Assembly (NCBI GenBank): GCA_905214865.1 | Contig: CAJMNO010000007.1 | Coordinates: 1 to 64,000 of the forward strand | Reading direction: 5' to 3' | Source of the DNA: an uncultured bacterium | Lineage (GTDB): Bacteria; Actinomycetota; Coriobacteriia; Coriobacteriales; Atopobiaceae | DNA: 64,000 nucleotides | Shown: positions 1-9,155 of the stretch, one piece after another | How the letters are laid out: every line of letters starts with the position of its first letter | Numbering within the stretch: position 1 is the stretch's first letter | Program-made: the position numbers and the translations under genes | The notes under the pieces: generated by a model | Database searches by the model: none | Told to the model about the DNA's origin: nothing | Seen by the model: the letters and a program-made list of their open reading frames with translations, nothing else

Positions 1-49
1 TCGGCGCAGACGACCGTCGCATGCGCTACCCACTAGAAACGTCGAAGAG

Positions 50-272
50 CCAAAAAGTGCATCCCGTGTGTACACGCAGCGTGGGATTTTAGACGGGGAT
101 AGCCCTCCTTACCCCACAGATGTCAAAAAGCCCATTCCGGGTGTACACACGGTACGAGGGTTCTGACGAGGCCGTCCTCCTCTGCGGCGTTTCCCCTGTT
201 GGCAGGGTGTCGGCAACTCAACGCAGTCAGAAAGTCCATCCTGTGTGTACACGCGTGGTGCACTTTCTGGCA
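50..272. repeat. Palindromic GTGTACAC repeat array 1 (three units)
   Basis: Three imperfect palindromes of about 45-50 bp are centred on GTGTACAC at 68-75, 141-148 and 245-252. Arms resemble GAAAGTGCATCCCG on one side and its complement on the other. Centre spacing is 73 then 104 bp. The DNA between units is also partly conserved with the second array at 22829-23160, for example GTTTCC.CTGTTGGC. The array may continue beyond the window edge. No gene was recognised here. Confidence 0.8.
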
Positions 273-670
273 GAGGCAGTTACCTTCCGTTGGTCCCACC
301 TGTAGAACGCGGGTTCAGGTGCCTGGCCTGCCAATAGTTCCGGGCATAAAGTTTGGTCCACGGTTGCCAGGAGGTTGGAATGCCCCGTCGCCTGACGTCC
401 AGGCGCGGACCCCCAGGTCCGTAGGCGTTCGATCCGTCCCCTTCTTTGACTTGGTCAAGCTGCGAATGAAGACGCGCGCGACGAAAGGGGAGGACACAGC
501 CGGACATTCGGGGAGGGGGGTTGCCCGGGACAGGGGGAAGGTCGCAACGGCCGGTACCCTCGCCGTGACTGAAGGGCTGGCGACCCAACGGGGGCGCGAG
601 GGGGTGAAGCCGGCGTGAATGCCGCGCTGCAGCCGGCACCTCGCCCTTCTCGCCCAGGTCGCCTCGCGCA
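273..670. other. Gene-less stretch
   Basis: About 400 bp with no reading frame that has a ribosome site or recognisable protein. It separates the first repeat array from the terminator of the GGGtGRT operon. Nothing further was seen. Confidence 0.5.
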
Positions 671-705
671 GAAAAAGGGACCGCCACCTCGCAGGTGACG
701 GTCCC
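671..705 (-). terminator. Rho-independent terminator of the NifU-like/GGGtGRT operon
   Basis: Read on the minus strand, a 13-bp stem (677-689 pairing with 693-705, one mismatch) with a 3-nt loop is followed directly by a run of five T. It lies about 35 bp past the stop codon at 740. Confidence 0.85.
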
Positions 706-739
706 AGGGCAGAACGAAAGCCAAACAAGCGGCAGGAGC

Positions 740-1744
740 CTACCTGTTCATGGCCTCCTCGACGGCGACGGCGCAGGCGACGGTCGCGCCGACCATGGGG
801 TTGTTGCCCATGCCGATGAGGCCCATCATGTCGACGTGCGCGGGCACCGAGCTGGAGCCGGCAAACTGGGCGTCGGAGTGCATGCGGCCCATGGTGTCGG
901 TCATACCGTAGGAGGCGGGGCCGGCAGCCATGTTGTCAGGGTGCAGGGTACGGCCGGTGCCGCCACCAGAGGCGACGGAGAAGTACTTCTTGCCGGCGGC
1001 CAGGCGCTCCTTCTTGTAGGTGCCAGCGACGGGGTGCTGGAAGCGCGTGGGGTTGGTGGAGTTGCCGGTGATCGAGATGTCGACGTTCTCGTGCCACATG
1101 ATGGCAACGCCCTCGCGGACGTCGTCAGCGCCGTAGCAGTTGACCTTGGCGCGCGGGCCGTCGGAGTAGGGGATGGTCTCCACGATCTTGAGCTCGCTGG
1201 TGTAGTAGTCAAACTGCGTCTTCACGTAGGTGAAGCCGTTGATGCGGGCAATGATCTGGGCGGCGTCCTTGCCAAGGCCGTTCAGGATGACGCGGAGCGG
1301 CTTCTTGCGGGCCTTGTTGGCGTTGTTGGCGATGCCGATGGCACCCTCGGCGGCGGCGAAGGACTCGTGGCCGGCGAGGAAGGCGAAGCACTCGGTGTCC
1401 TCGCCCAGCAGCATGGCGCCCAGGTTGCCGTGGCCCAGGCCGACCTTGCGCTCGTCGGCGACGGAGCCGGGCACGCAGAAGGCCTGGAGGCCCTCGCCGA
1501 TGGCGGAGGCAGCCTCAGGGGCGGTCTTGACGCCCTTCTTGATGGCGATGGCGCAGCCCGCGGTGTAGGCCCAGGCGGCGTTCTCGAAGGCGATGGACTG
1601 GACGCCAAACACGATGTCGCGCGCGTTCACGCCCTTGTCCAGGCAAATCTTCTCGGCATCCTCGAGCCCGTTGATGCCGTAGCTGTCGAGCACCTTGTTG
1701 ACCTTGTCGATGCGGCGCTCGTAACCCTCAAACGTAACTGCCAT
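740..1744 (-). CDS. GGGtGRT family protein
   Basis: A protein of 334 residues carrying the signature SGGGTGRTLHP at about residues 250-260, which names this uncharacterised family. It has no signal peptide or membrane segment, so it is probably cytosolic. The ATG at 1744 has a good ribosome site (GAGGAGG about 10 nt upstream). It lies 24 bp behind the NifU-like gene, so the two form an operon ending at the terminator at 671-705. In other gut anaerobes the same two genes are usually neighbours. A link to metal or Fe-S handling is therefore inferred from the neighbour, not from its own sequence. Biochemical function is unknown. Confidence 0.9.
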   Translation of the reverse strand: MAVTFEGYERRIDKVNKVLDSYGINGLEDAEKICLDKGVNARDIVFGVQSIAFENAAWAYTAGCAIAIKKGVKTAPEAASAIGEGLQAFCVPGSVADERKVGLGHGNLGAMLLGEDTECFAFLAGHESFAAAEGAIGIANNANKARKKPLRVILNGLGKDAAQIIARINGFTYVKTQFDYYTSELKIVETIPYSDGPRAKVNCYGADDVREGVAIMWHENVDISITGNSTNPTRFQHPVAGTYKKERLAAGKKYFSVASGGGTGRTLHPDNMAAGPASYGMTDTMGRMHSDAQFAGSSSVPAHVDMMGLIGMGNNPMVGATVACAVAVEEAMNR

Positions 1745-1768
1745 GGTGTTATTCAGCCTCCTCTTCTT

Positions 1769-2503
1769 CTACTCGTGGACGGGGAACTTGGACTCGGGGT
1801 CGTGGGTCTCCTCGTCGGTGCGGGGGTCGATGAACTTCACGGCCTGGTCCCACTGGCCGAAGTGGCCCATGGCCTTGTCCACGGCCTCCTTGGGATCGGT
1901 GCCGGCCTTGACGGCGTCGGTGAACTTGCCCAGGTTGAGGAACTCAAAGCCCACAATCTCGTCGTTCTTGTTGAGGGCCATGCGGGTGACGTAGCCCTGG
2001 GTGAGCTCGAGGTAGCGAGCGCCCTTGGCCTTGGTGCCGTACATGGTGCCCACCATGGAGCGAAGGCCCTTGCCCAGGTCGTCGAGGCCGGTGCCCACGG
2101 GCAGGCCGCCCTCGGAGAACGCGGTCTGGGTGCGGCCGTAGACGATCTGCAGGAAGAGCTCGCGCATGGCGACGTTGATGGCGTCGCACACGAGGTCGGT
2201 GTTGAGGCACTCGAGGATGGTCTTGCCGGGAAGGATCTCGGCGGCCATGGCAGCGGAGTGGGTCATGCCCGAGCAGCCGATGGTCTCGATCAGGCACTCC
2301 TCGACGACGCCCTCCTTGACGTTGAGGCTCAGCTTGCAGGCACCCTGCTGGGGAGCGCACCAGCCCACACCATGGGTATAGCCGGAGATGTCAGAAATCT
2401 CCTTGGCCTGGACCCACTTGCCCTCCTCGGGGATGGGCGCAGGACCGTGGTATGCGCCCTTGGTCACGGGGCACATCTTCTCCACTTCTGCGGAATACTG
2501 CAT
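1769..2503 (-). CDS. NifU-like iron-sulfur cluster scaffold family protein
   Basis: A protein of 244 residues related to the NifU N-terminal (IscU-like) scaffold fold. Cysteines fall in GWCAPQQGAC, in TIGCSGM and in DLVCDA, roughly where IscU-type scaffolds place cluster ligands; the spacing is not that of classical IscU. The ATG at 2503 is chosen because GAGAGGAG lies a few bases upstream; the frame stays open further up but without a ribosome site. It is the first gene of a two-gene operon with the GGGtGRT gene. No IscS, SufS or SufBCD gene is nearby, so whether it really assembles clusters is not shown by the context. Confidence 0.85.
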   Translation of the reverse strand: MQYSAEVEKMCPVTKGAYHGPAPIPEEGKWVQAKEISDISGYTHGVGWCAPQQGACKLSLNVKEGVVEECLIETIGCSGMTHSAAMAAEILPGKTILECLNTDLVCDAINVAMRELFLQIVYGRTQTAFSEGGLPVGTGLDDLGKGLRSMVGTMYGTKAKGARYLELTQGYVTRMALNKNDEIVGFEFLNLGKFTDAVKAGTDPKEAVDKAMGHFGQWDQAVKFIDPRTDEETHDPESKFPVHE

Positions 2504-2762
2504 GATTCTCCTCTCCACCACAACGGCGTCCGGGCCCTGTCCCAGACGCACATTCGGTGCCACGCCGTCCCCCTGGATGGCAGGGCACCGCCGGCAACAT
2601 GCCAGACACATTCATTTTAGGCCAGCGGATGCAAGGCCGTATCCGTGAACGGTGACAACATCCAAAATAGGGGGTGGCCCTTTATTCACTGGTCAACTTG
2701 ATGGGGGCGTCGTTATTCACATCCAAGATAACCCTGACGCCGGGGGAGCGTGCCGCGACCAA

Positions 2763-2782
2763 GGGGAGAGGGGCCTCTCCCC
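2763..2782. repeat. Palindromic GGGGAGAGG/CCTCTCCCC element
   Basis: A 9-bp perfect inverted repeat with a 2-nt centre lies between the divergent NifU-like and EamA genes. The same sequence recurs next to many stop codons in this window (for example 7091, 31831, 40555, 52055), so it belongs to a REP-like family rather than being an operator of one gene. Confidence 0.6.
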
Positions 2783-2828
2783 CAGCTCCGGACCGTGTCG
2801 CCATGGCGCGCCTGCTACAATTCGGCGC

Positions 2829-3761
2829 ATGGAAATCAGGCATCCGCGCATACCGACCTGGGGCTACCAGGTCCTCCTCGCCACGGTGGCTGCCATCTGG
2901 GGCGGGGCGTTCATCGTCCTCAAGGGGGCCCTTGGGCAGATGACCCCCGGCTGGCTTCTCACCCTGCGCTTTTCGCTCTCGACCCTGGTGATGGTCGCGA
3001 TCTTCTGGCGGCGCCTCGCTGAAAACCTCGACTGGTCCCACGTTTTGGCCGGGCTCCTCATCGGCGTTCCCGAGGGCCTCGCCTTCCTGGTGCAGAACGT
3101 GGGGCTTGACGGCACCACGCCCGGGCGCAACGCGTTCCTGACCACCACCTACTGCGTGATGGTCCCCTTCATCAACTGGGCCGTCACCCGCCATCGGCCC
3201 CATGCCAACAACGTCGTGGGGGCTCTCCTGTGCCTGGTGGGCGTCGGCTTCCTCTCGCTCGACGGGAGCATGGGGCTCTACCTCGGTCGCGGCGACCTCC
3301 TGACCCTGGCATCCGCCGTTCTGTTCGCGCTCAACATCGTGGCCGTGGGCAGGGTGGGGAGCGCGCACGACGCGGTGACCATGACCGTCGTGATGTTTGC
3401 CGTGAGCTCGCTCATCTGCCTCGGTTACTCCCTGGCCGCCGAGCCCGCCCCCGACTTCGCCGCCCTCACGCCCGACTTCTGGGGTCAGATGGCCTACGTG
3501 GTTCTCCTCTCGTCCGTGGCAGCGCTCCTGATCCAGAACGTGGCGCAGCAGCACGTGCAGCCGGCCAAGGCCGCCCTGCTCCTCTCGCTCGAGAGCGTAT
3601 TCGCTGCGTTCTTCAGCATCACGCTGTATGGCGAGGCCCTGACCTCGCAGCTTGCCGTTGGCTTCGCGCTCATCTTCGCCGCCGTGCTGGTGAGCGAGAT
3701 CTGGGTTGGCGGGCGCGCCACGCGCGAAATAGAGTCGCACGAAGTGCCCGCGAGGGACTAA
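2829..3761 (+). CDS. EamA/DMT superfamily exporter
   Basis: A protein of 310 residues that is almost entirely hydrophobic, with about ten membrane segments arranged as two EamA halves, the usual build of drug/metabolite transporters. Early residues AAIWGGAFIVLKGAL match the conserved first helix of the family. Substrate cannot be told from the sequence. The ATG at 2829 is preceded closely by TACAAT (2816-2821), so the transcript could have a very short leader; no clear Shine-Dalgarno sequence is present. The helicase gene begins 69 bp downstream on the same strand, but a functional link is not obvious. Confidence 0.85.
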   Translation: MEIRHPRIPTWGYQVLLATVAAIWGGAFIVLKGALGQMTPGWLLTLRFSLSTLVMVAIFWRRLAENLDWSHVLAGLLIGVPEGLAFLVQNVGLDGTTPGRNAFLTTTYCVMVPFINWAVTRHRPHANNVVGALLCLVGVGFLSLDGSMGLYLGRGDLLTLASAVLFALNIVAVGRVGSAHDAVTMTVVMFAVSSLICLGYSLAAEPAPDFAALTPDFWGQMAYVVLLSSVAALLIQNVAQQHVQPAKAALLLSLESVFAAFFSITLYGEALTSQLAVGFALIFAAVLVSEIWVGGRATREIESHEVPARD

Positions 3762-3830
3762 CCTAGGAGTTTGCACCCTTCCCGCCAACGGGACGGCGGG
3801 GGAGAGGGGCATGACTCGCGGGAGGTGCCA

Positions 3831-6800
3831 TTGATCTCTGAGATCGCCCTCAACAAGGTCTGCAGGCCGGCAATCCTCGGCCGCGGTCGCATCATCGCCC
3901 AGCGCGGTGCGAGCATACGCGACCGGGAGTGCTCGTACGACGGGGGCGTCACCAGGATCAGGGGCAAGGTCGCGTCGTCGTCGGGGTACGCGGACCACTA
4001 CGACGCGACCATAGAGTTCGACGAGGCGGCGGACACGGTCCTGGGCTTCGACTGCACCTGCCCCGCCGCCGCGCGCTACCCCGGCCCGTGCAAGCACAGC
4101 ATCGCGCTCGCGCTCGACTTCAACCGCGACCCTTCCGGGTACCGCGGCTACGACCGGCTCCAGCATGCGAGCACGTCCACCGTGCTGGGGGAGTACCTCG
4201 ACCGCACCGCCGTCGCCGCCCGTCCCCGGGTGGGCACCGCCACCCCCGAGCCGCCGGGGGGAATCCGCCTGGAGCCCACGCTCGTGCACGACCGCGACCT
4301 GTTCCTGCGGCTGCGCGTGTGCGGGTCGCGCGGGTCGTACGTCGTGCGCAGCCTGGGAGACCTCGTGGCAGACGTCTCGAGCAGGGCGTTCCGCGAGTAT
4401 GGGCGCAAGCTCGCCTTCGTCCACGAGCCGGACGCCTTCGACCAGCGCTCGCGCGAGCTTCTCGACTTCCTCGCGCGCTGCGTGCAGAACCGGCGCTCCT
4501 ACGCGTCGGAGCGCATGTACGGCCGCGTGTACGCCTCGAGCGGCCAGTCCTCGGCCATGCCGGGCCGCGAGCTCAGGCTCTCGGGCCCCGAGGTGGACGA
4601 TCTCCTGCAGGTCATGCTGGAGGGCGAGCTGGTGTTTGAGTCCTCCTCCCAGGATGGCGGGCACCATGCCGTCACCGTGCGCGACGGCGACCCCAACGTC
4701 GCCCTGAACGTGGTGGAGGCGGGCGACGACGGCTTTGAGCTGGTCCGCCGAGGGAAGGCTGAGTTCTTCTCCGGTGGGTCGCGCCTGTACGCCGTGCAGT
4801 CGGGCACGCTGTTTCGCTGCACGCCGGCCCTTGCCGCGCAGGCGTCGTTCCTCACCGGGGTGTACGACAGCACCACGCCGCACCTGACCCTCTCGCAGAA
4901 GGACGTGCCACGCTTTGCCGCGACGCTGCTTCCGCAGCTCGAGCGCGCCATGAGCGTGAGCGTTCCCGAGGAGGTCGCGCGCCTCCGTCCCGTCCCCTGC
5001 AAGCTGGAGTTCTACCTCGACTTTCGCGACGTGGGCGTGACCTGCGACGTCCAGGCGGTGTATGGAGAGAGGCGCTACCACGTCCTCGCGCGTGAGCTGG
5101 GGCAGCACATGGACGTGGGGAGGGACGTGGCGGCCGAGACGGACGCTCGTCGTCTGGCCCAGCGCTACCTCACGGTGGGCGAGGGCGCCATCGCCACCAT
5201 CCCCGCCAAGGCGGACGTGCCCATTGCCCGGCTGATGTTCGAGGGCGTGCCGGAGTTCTCCCGCATCGGCTCCGTGTACACAACGCCCGAGTTCGACCGT
5301 CTCCTCAACCGCTCCAAGCCCGAGGTCAGGCTCAAGCTGTCGGTGCGCTCCAACCTCATAGACCTGTCCGTCTCGGCCACCGACCTGCCGCTCGACGAGC
5401 TATACGCGCTCCTCTCGAGCTACTGCAAGCGCCGTCGCTTCCACCGCCTGCGGGACGGCTCGTTCCTGGACCTCTCCACGCTCGACCTGGGGGAGGCCGA
5501 GCGCCTTGCCGAGGAGCTGGGCCTCTCGTCCCGCGACCTCGCGCGCGGCCACGTGAGTGTGCCGTCGTACAAGGCCTTCCTGCTCGACTCGATCATGGGG
5601 GACGACGAGAAGGACGCCTCGTTCCGCGACTACGTGGAGTCGTTCCGCTCCGTGGACCCCTCGCACTACCAGCTTCCCGCCAGCCTGCGGGGGAGCCTGC
5701 GCCCATACCAGGTCGCGGGCTTCCAGTGGCTGAGCGCCCTGTGCGACATGGGCTTTGGCGGCATCCTCGCCGACGAGATGGGCCTGGGCAAGTCGGTGCA
5801 GCTCATCTCCCTGCTGCTTTCGCGCAGGGGAAGCGGTCCCACGCTCGTGGTGTGCCCCGCGTCGCTGGTGTACAACTGGCAGGCCGAGCTTGAGAAGTTT
5901 GCCCCGCAGCTGGACGTCGCGGTGGTTGCGGGGACCGTCCCCGAGCGCGCCCGCGTGCGCGGCGAGTCGCACGAGGTCTACGTGACCTCCTACGACCTCC
6001 TGCGCCGTGACGTGGAGAGCTGGGCGCGGATGCCGCTCTGGTGCGAGGTGCTGGACGAGGCCCAGTACATCAAGAACCACGAGACCCTCGCCGCCCGCGC
6101 CGTGAAGGCGCTCGACGCCCAGCACCGCTTTGCCCTCACGGGCACGCCCATCGAGAACCGCCTGTCCGAGCTCTGGAGCATCTTCGACTTTCTGATGCCC
6201 GGGCTCCTGGGCTCCTACGACCGCTTCCGCGAGCGCTACGAGGCCCCCATCTCGGAGGGTGACGACGAGGTTGCCGAGCGCCTGCGCGAGGCCGTCGGCC
6301 CCTTCGTGCTGCGAAGGCTCAAGGCAGACGTCCTTCGCGACCTGCCCGACAAGCTCGAGCAGGTGGTGTACGCGCGCATGGAGGGCGAGCAGCGCAGCCT
6401 GTACCTGGCGCACGAGCAGGCCCTGCGCGTCTCGCTCAGCAAGGGCGACGACGACTCGTTTGGCACCCAGAAGCTGCAGGTGCTGGCCGAGCTCACGCGC
6501 CTGCGCCAGATCTGCTGCGACCCCCGCCTGCTGTACGAGGACTACGACGGCCCCTCGTGCAAGCTCCAGACCATCATGGACCTGGTGGACTCGGTGGTGG
6601 ACGCGCAGCAGAAGATGCTGGTGTTCTCGCAGTTCACGAGCTACCTGGACATCATCGCGGGCGAGCTGGACAAGCGGGACGTGCCCTACTACACCATCAC
6701 GGGTGCCACGCCCAAGAGGCGCCGCCTGGAGCTGGTGGACGCCTTCAACGCCGACGACACGCCGGTGTTCCTGATATCGCTCAAGGCGGGCGGCACGGGC

Positions 6801-7070
6801 CTCAACCTGGTGGGCGCGTCCGTGGTCGTGCACGCAGACCCGTGGTGGAACGCCGCCGCGCAGGACCAGGCCACTGACCGTGCGCACCGCATTGGCCAGA
6901 CCAGGGACGTGACCGTGTACAAGGTGATCGCGCGCGACACCATCGAGGACCGCATCCTGGCGCTGCAGGAGGCCAAGAGCGACCTGGCGGACCAGGTCGT
7001 GGGCACGGGGGGCGGCATGAGCCTGGGGTCGCTCCGCAAGGAGGACCTCATCGAGCTGCTGGGAGACTAG
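3831..7070 (+). CDS. SNF2-family DNA helicase with SWIM zinc finger
   Basis: A protein of 1079 residues. A SWIM zinc finger (C-x-C ... C-x-H, FDCTCPAAARYPGPCKH) lies at about residues 72-90. A long middle region corresponds to the bacterial SNF2-associated domain. The ATPase half has Walker A DEMGLGKS near 647, DEAQ near 741, and a helicase C lobe ending in DRAHRIGQ near 1020. Such proteins are ATP-driven DNA translocases; the bacterial role is unclear. The start is taken as TTG at 3831 because GGAGG sits 5 nt upstream; an earlier in-frame TTG at 3771 lacks a ribosome site. The gene is intact and has the base composition of its neighbours. Confidence 0.9.
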   Translation: MISEIALNKVCRPAILGRGRIIAQRGASIRDRECSYDGGVTRIRGKVASSSGYADHYDATIEFDEAADTVLGFDCTCPAAARYPGPCKHSIALALDFNRDPSGYRGYDRLQHASTSTVLGEYLDRTAVAARPRVGTATPEPPGGIRLEPTLVHDRDLFLRLRVCGSRGSYVVRSLGDLVADVSSRAFREYGRKLAFVHEPDAFDQRSRELLDFLARCVQNRRSYASERMYGRVYASSGQSSAMPGRELRLSGPEVDDLLQVMLEGELVFESSSQDGGHHAVTVRDGDPNVALNVVEAGDDGFELVRRGKAEFFSGGSRLYAVQSGTLFRCTPALAAQASFLTGVYDSTTPHLTLSQKDVPRFAATLLPQLERAMSVSVPEEVARLRPVPCKLEFYLDFRDVGVTCDVQAVYGERRYHVLARELGQHMDVGRDVAAETDARRLAQRYLTVGEGAIATIPAKADVPIARLMFEGVPEFSRIGSVYTTPEFDRLLNRSKPEVRLKLSVRSNLIDLSVSATDLPLDELYALLSSYCKRRRFHRLRDGSFLDLSTLDLGEAERLAEELGLSSRDLARGHVSVPSYKAFLLDSIMGDDEKDASFRDYVESFRSVDPSHYQLPASLRGSLRPYQVAGFQWLSALCDMGFGGILADEMGLGKSVQLISLLLSRRGSGPTLVVCPASLVYNWQAELEKFAPQLDVAVVAGTVPERARVRGESHEVYVTSYDLLRRDVESWARMPLWCEVLDEAQYIKNHETLAARAVKALDAQHRFALTGTPIENRLSELWSIFDFLMPGLLGSYDRFRERYEAPISEGDDEVAERLREAVGPFVLRRLKADVLRDLPDKLEQVVYARMEGEQRSLYLAHEQALRVSLSKGDDDSFGTQKLQVLAELTRLRQICCDPRLLYEDYDGPSCKLQTIMDLVDSVVDAQQKMLVFSQFTSYLDIIAGELDKRDVPYYTITGATPKRRRLELVDAFNADDTPVFLISLKAGGTGLNLVGASVVVHADPWWNAAAQDQATDRAHRIGQTRDVTVYKVIARDTIEDRILALQEAKSDLADQVVGTGGGMSLGSLRKEDLIELLGD

Positions 7071-7084
7071 CGCCAGGTCTGCCG

Positions 7085-7137
7085 GGCGACGGGGGAGAGG
7101 GGAGTTCCTCTCGTCCGTCGCCCATCCCGCTGGCATG
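7085..7137. repeat. REP-like hairpin downstream of the SNF2 gene
   Basis: GGGCGACG and CGTCGCCC form the outer stem and GAGAGG/CCTCTC the inner one, starting 15 bp after the stop codon. It is followed by CATCCCGCTGGCATG, a tail seen again near 15960 and 17230. It lacks a T run, so it is not a classical terminator. Confidence 0.55.
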
Positions 7138-7196
7138 TCGTCTCCCTGGGGGATATGCTGTTCCACCGTGTGTAAGGTCGTCTGTTGGGGGTTGTC

Positions 7197-7913
7197 GTGA
7201 TACTGCTCGGTGCGTTGGTGAATGGTCTGGAGGCTGCCGCCGGCGGCATCATTGGCCTGCTGTTCAAGGGTCGGGTCTCGGACGACCTGGGAGACTTCCT
7301 CCTGAAGGGCCAGGGCCTCGCCGTGGTGCTGGTGGGCGTCCAGGGCATGGTCAACGGCGGTAGCGTGATCGTGGTTACCCTCGCGATGGCGCTGGGGTGC
7401 CTGATCGGCTACCGGCTGGACATCGACGGCCACGTGCACCGGCTGGGCCAGCGGGTGCAGCGCAGGCTCAACGAGCAGTTTGCGGGGTCGGAGCGCCTGG
7501 GGAGCTTCAGCGAGGGCTTTGTGGCGGCGACGCTCTTCACCTGCACGGGTGCGATGGCGATCATGGGCTCCATCCAGAGCGGCATCCAGCTGGACCACTC
7601 CACGCTCGTGGCGAAGGGCCTCATCGACCTGGTGGTCTGCGTCCCGCTCGCCGCGACCATGGGCATAGGAGTGCCGTTCTGCGGGCTGTCGCTTCTCGCC
7701 TACGAGGGCGTGCTCTCCGCGCTGGCGGCGCTCTTGGGGAGCGTGGTCACCAAGGCGATCATCACGCAGGTCGTGTGCACGGGGTCGCTCCTGCTGTTTG
7801 CGGTGGGCACCAACCTCCTCAAGGTGACGGACATCAAGGTGGCCAACATGCTCCCTGCGGCGTTCGTGCCCTTCGTGCTGGTCCCGCTCATGCAGATGGC
7901 GGGGCTGGTGTAG
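7197..7913 (+). CDS. DUF554 family membrane protein
   Basis: A hydrophobic protein of about 238 residues with seven or so membrane segments. The opening LLGALVNGLEAAAGGIIGLLF and the internal LFTCTGAMAIMGSIQ are typical of the DUF554 (YdfK/YqgA) family of putative transporters, whose substrate is unknown. GTG at 7197 is preferred: a G-rich stretch lies about 6 nt upstream and the protein then begins like its relatives. TTG at 7185 is an alternative. It faces the first binding-protein gene and shares the bidirectional hairpin at 7959-8004. Confidence 0.85.
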   Translation: MILLGALVNGLEAAAGGIIGLLFKGRVSDDLGDFLLKGQGLAVVLVGVQGMVNGGSVIVVTLAMALGCLIGYRLDIDGHVHRLGQRVQRRLNEQFAGSERLGSFSEGFVAATLFTCTGAMAIMGSIQSGIQLDHSTLVAKGLIDLVVCVPLAATMGIGVPFCGLSLLAYEGVLSALAALLGSVVTKAIITQVVCTGSLLLFAVGTNLLKVTDIKVANMLPAAFVPFVLVPLMQMAGLV

Positions 7914-7958
7914 GGCTGGGGCTGGCGAGCCCATCGCCTTGCGCGTCATGGGAGAGAA

Positions 7959-8004
7959 GGCCCGGGGCCCGCGGAACGCTGAGTCGCTCCGTGGGCCCCG
8001 GGCC
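7959..8004. terminator. Bidirectional GC-rich hairpin between convergent genes
   Basis: A perfect 12-bp stem (GGCCCGGGGCCC at 7959-7970 with its complement at 7993-8004) lies between the convergent stop codons at 7913 and 8031. Neither side has a strong T run. It probably ends both transcripts. Confidence 0.55.
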
Positions 8005-8030
8005 ATGTGTGTCGCTTGTCTCTCGCATGG

Positions 8031-8909
8031 CTACAGCGTGGTGCCGAACCACTTCTTCTCCAGCTCGTCTTCGGTTCCGTCGTCCTTGATGTCCTTCAGC
8101 GCCTTGTTCACGGCCTTGAGCAGCGCGGTGTTGTTCTTGTTGATGACCGCACCGACCTGTTCTCCAGTGGGAATCTGGCAGTCTTCGGGAATCTCGAGGT
8201 CCGAGTAGGCCTCCTTGATTTCGTATTCTGCAACGGGAAGGTCGACGACGCAGGCGTTGTAGAGGCCGCTCTGGACGCCCGTGAGCGCCTGGATGATGTC
8301 GTCCAGGGTCACGATCGTCGCGTTTGTCAGGTTCTCCCTGGCCCAGTCCTCGCTGGTGGTGCCCGCTTGCACTGCGACCTGCGTACCGCTGGTGTTGAGG
8401 TCCTCCGGCTTAGCAACGGACGATCCCTTCTTCACTACGATGGACTGGTTGGAGTCCAGGTAGGGGTCCGTCATCGCCACCTCCTCCTTGCGCTCGTCGG
8501 TGATGGTGATGGCCCCGAACGAGATGTCCGCCTTGCCGCCCTGCTTGATAGTGGGGACGATGGTGTCGAACTGGACGGACGGGAGGATGTTCTCCTCGAG
8601 TCCGAGCCGCTTGCAAACCTCCTTGTACATGTCCACGTCGAAGCCTACGTACTCCTTGGTGTCGGGGTCAATCGAGGTGAACGGCGGGTAGTAGAACTCG
8701 CTGATGAGGGTCAGCTTGCCGGGTTTCACCAGGTGGTAGTCGTTCGACGAGCTGGAGGAGTCGGACGAGGCGGAGTCGGGTGCCGACGAGCTGCTGGAGG
8801 GCTTGCCCGAGGAACTGGCGGTTGAGTTGCTTCCGCAGCCAGCGAGGCCGACCGTGAGGCCAAGGCCACAGATGGTGAGGAAGTCGCGACGAGTGAGGTT
8901 TGCTTTCAT
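8031..8909 (-). CDS. Amino-acid ABC transporter substrate-binding lipoprotein (family 3), copy 1
   Basis: A protein of 292 residues. It begins with a twin-arginine type signal (LTRRDFLT) and a lipobox ending LAGC with Cys 25 as the lipid anchor, followed by a Ser-rich linker to about residue 60. The rest is a family-3 solute-binding domain: FTSIDPDT, GFDVDMYKEVCKRLG, KADISFGAITITDERK, DPYLDSNQSIVVKKG. This family binds polar amino acids for ABC importers at the outside of the membrane. No permease or ATPase is adjacent. It is closely similar to copy 3 (10353-11231) and less so to copy 2. The AT-rich stretch 8940-9090 upstream is where its promoter should lie. Confidence 0.92.
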   Translation of the reverse strand: MKANLTRRDFLTICGLGLTVGLAGCGSNSTASSSGKPSSSSSAPDSASSDSSSSSNDYHLVKPGKLTLISEFYYPPFTSIDPDTKEYVGFDVDMYKEVCKRLGLEENILPSVQFDTIVPTIKQGGKADISFGAITITDERKEEVAMTDPYLDSNQSIVVKKGSSVAKPEDLNTSGTQVAVQAGTTSEDWARENLTNATIVTLDDIIQALTGVQSGLYNACVVDLPVAEYEIKEAYSDLEIPEDCQIPTGEQVGAVINKNNTALLKAVNKALKDIKDDGTEDELEKKWFGTTL

Positions 8910-9089
8910 GGCTGCTGTCTCCGTCCTGTGTTCGGAACTCGTTCAAACGTGCACCTGGGAGTGGTTCAGTGCGCTGAAATCATTCTGTCTCGCTTGCAGA
9001 CGGATGGGGCATATCAGAGGCTGGATGTAATCAAAAAGTGGGAAATCAGATACAAACTGTCAAGAAAACTTGCATAAATAGAAAAAATT

Positions 9090-9122
9090 ATAAGAAAAGG
9101 CCCGCAGCCGAAACAACGGGCC
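9090..9122 (-). terminator. Terminator of binding-protein copy 2
   Basis: On the minus strand GGCCCG ... CGGGCC (9117-9122 with 9099-9104) is followed by TTTTCTT. It lies about 35 bp past the stop codon at 9156 and separates copies 1 and 2 transcriptionally. Confidence 0.7.
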
Positions 9123-9155
9123 CCGGGCCATGTGTGTCGCTTGTCTCACGCCTGG

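Noticed and set aside
695..2620. Long plus-strand frame opposite the NifU-like and GGGtGRT genes
   Set aside because: Low-complexity antisense shadow; both minus-strand genes have motifs, ribosome sites and a terminator.
2504..2828. Riboswitch or T-box in the leader of the NifU-like operon
   Set aside because: No conserved riboswitch core could be recognised; only a REP-like palindrome and a poor promoter match were seen.
5400..8006. Long minus-strand frame opposite the SNF2 and DUF554 genes
   Set aside because: It crosses two unrelated plus-strand genes and their gap, has no recognisable domain and is a GC-rich shadow.
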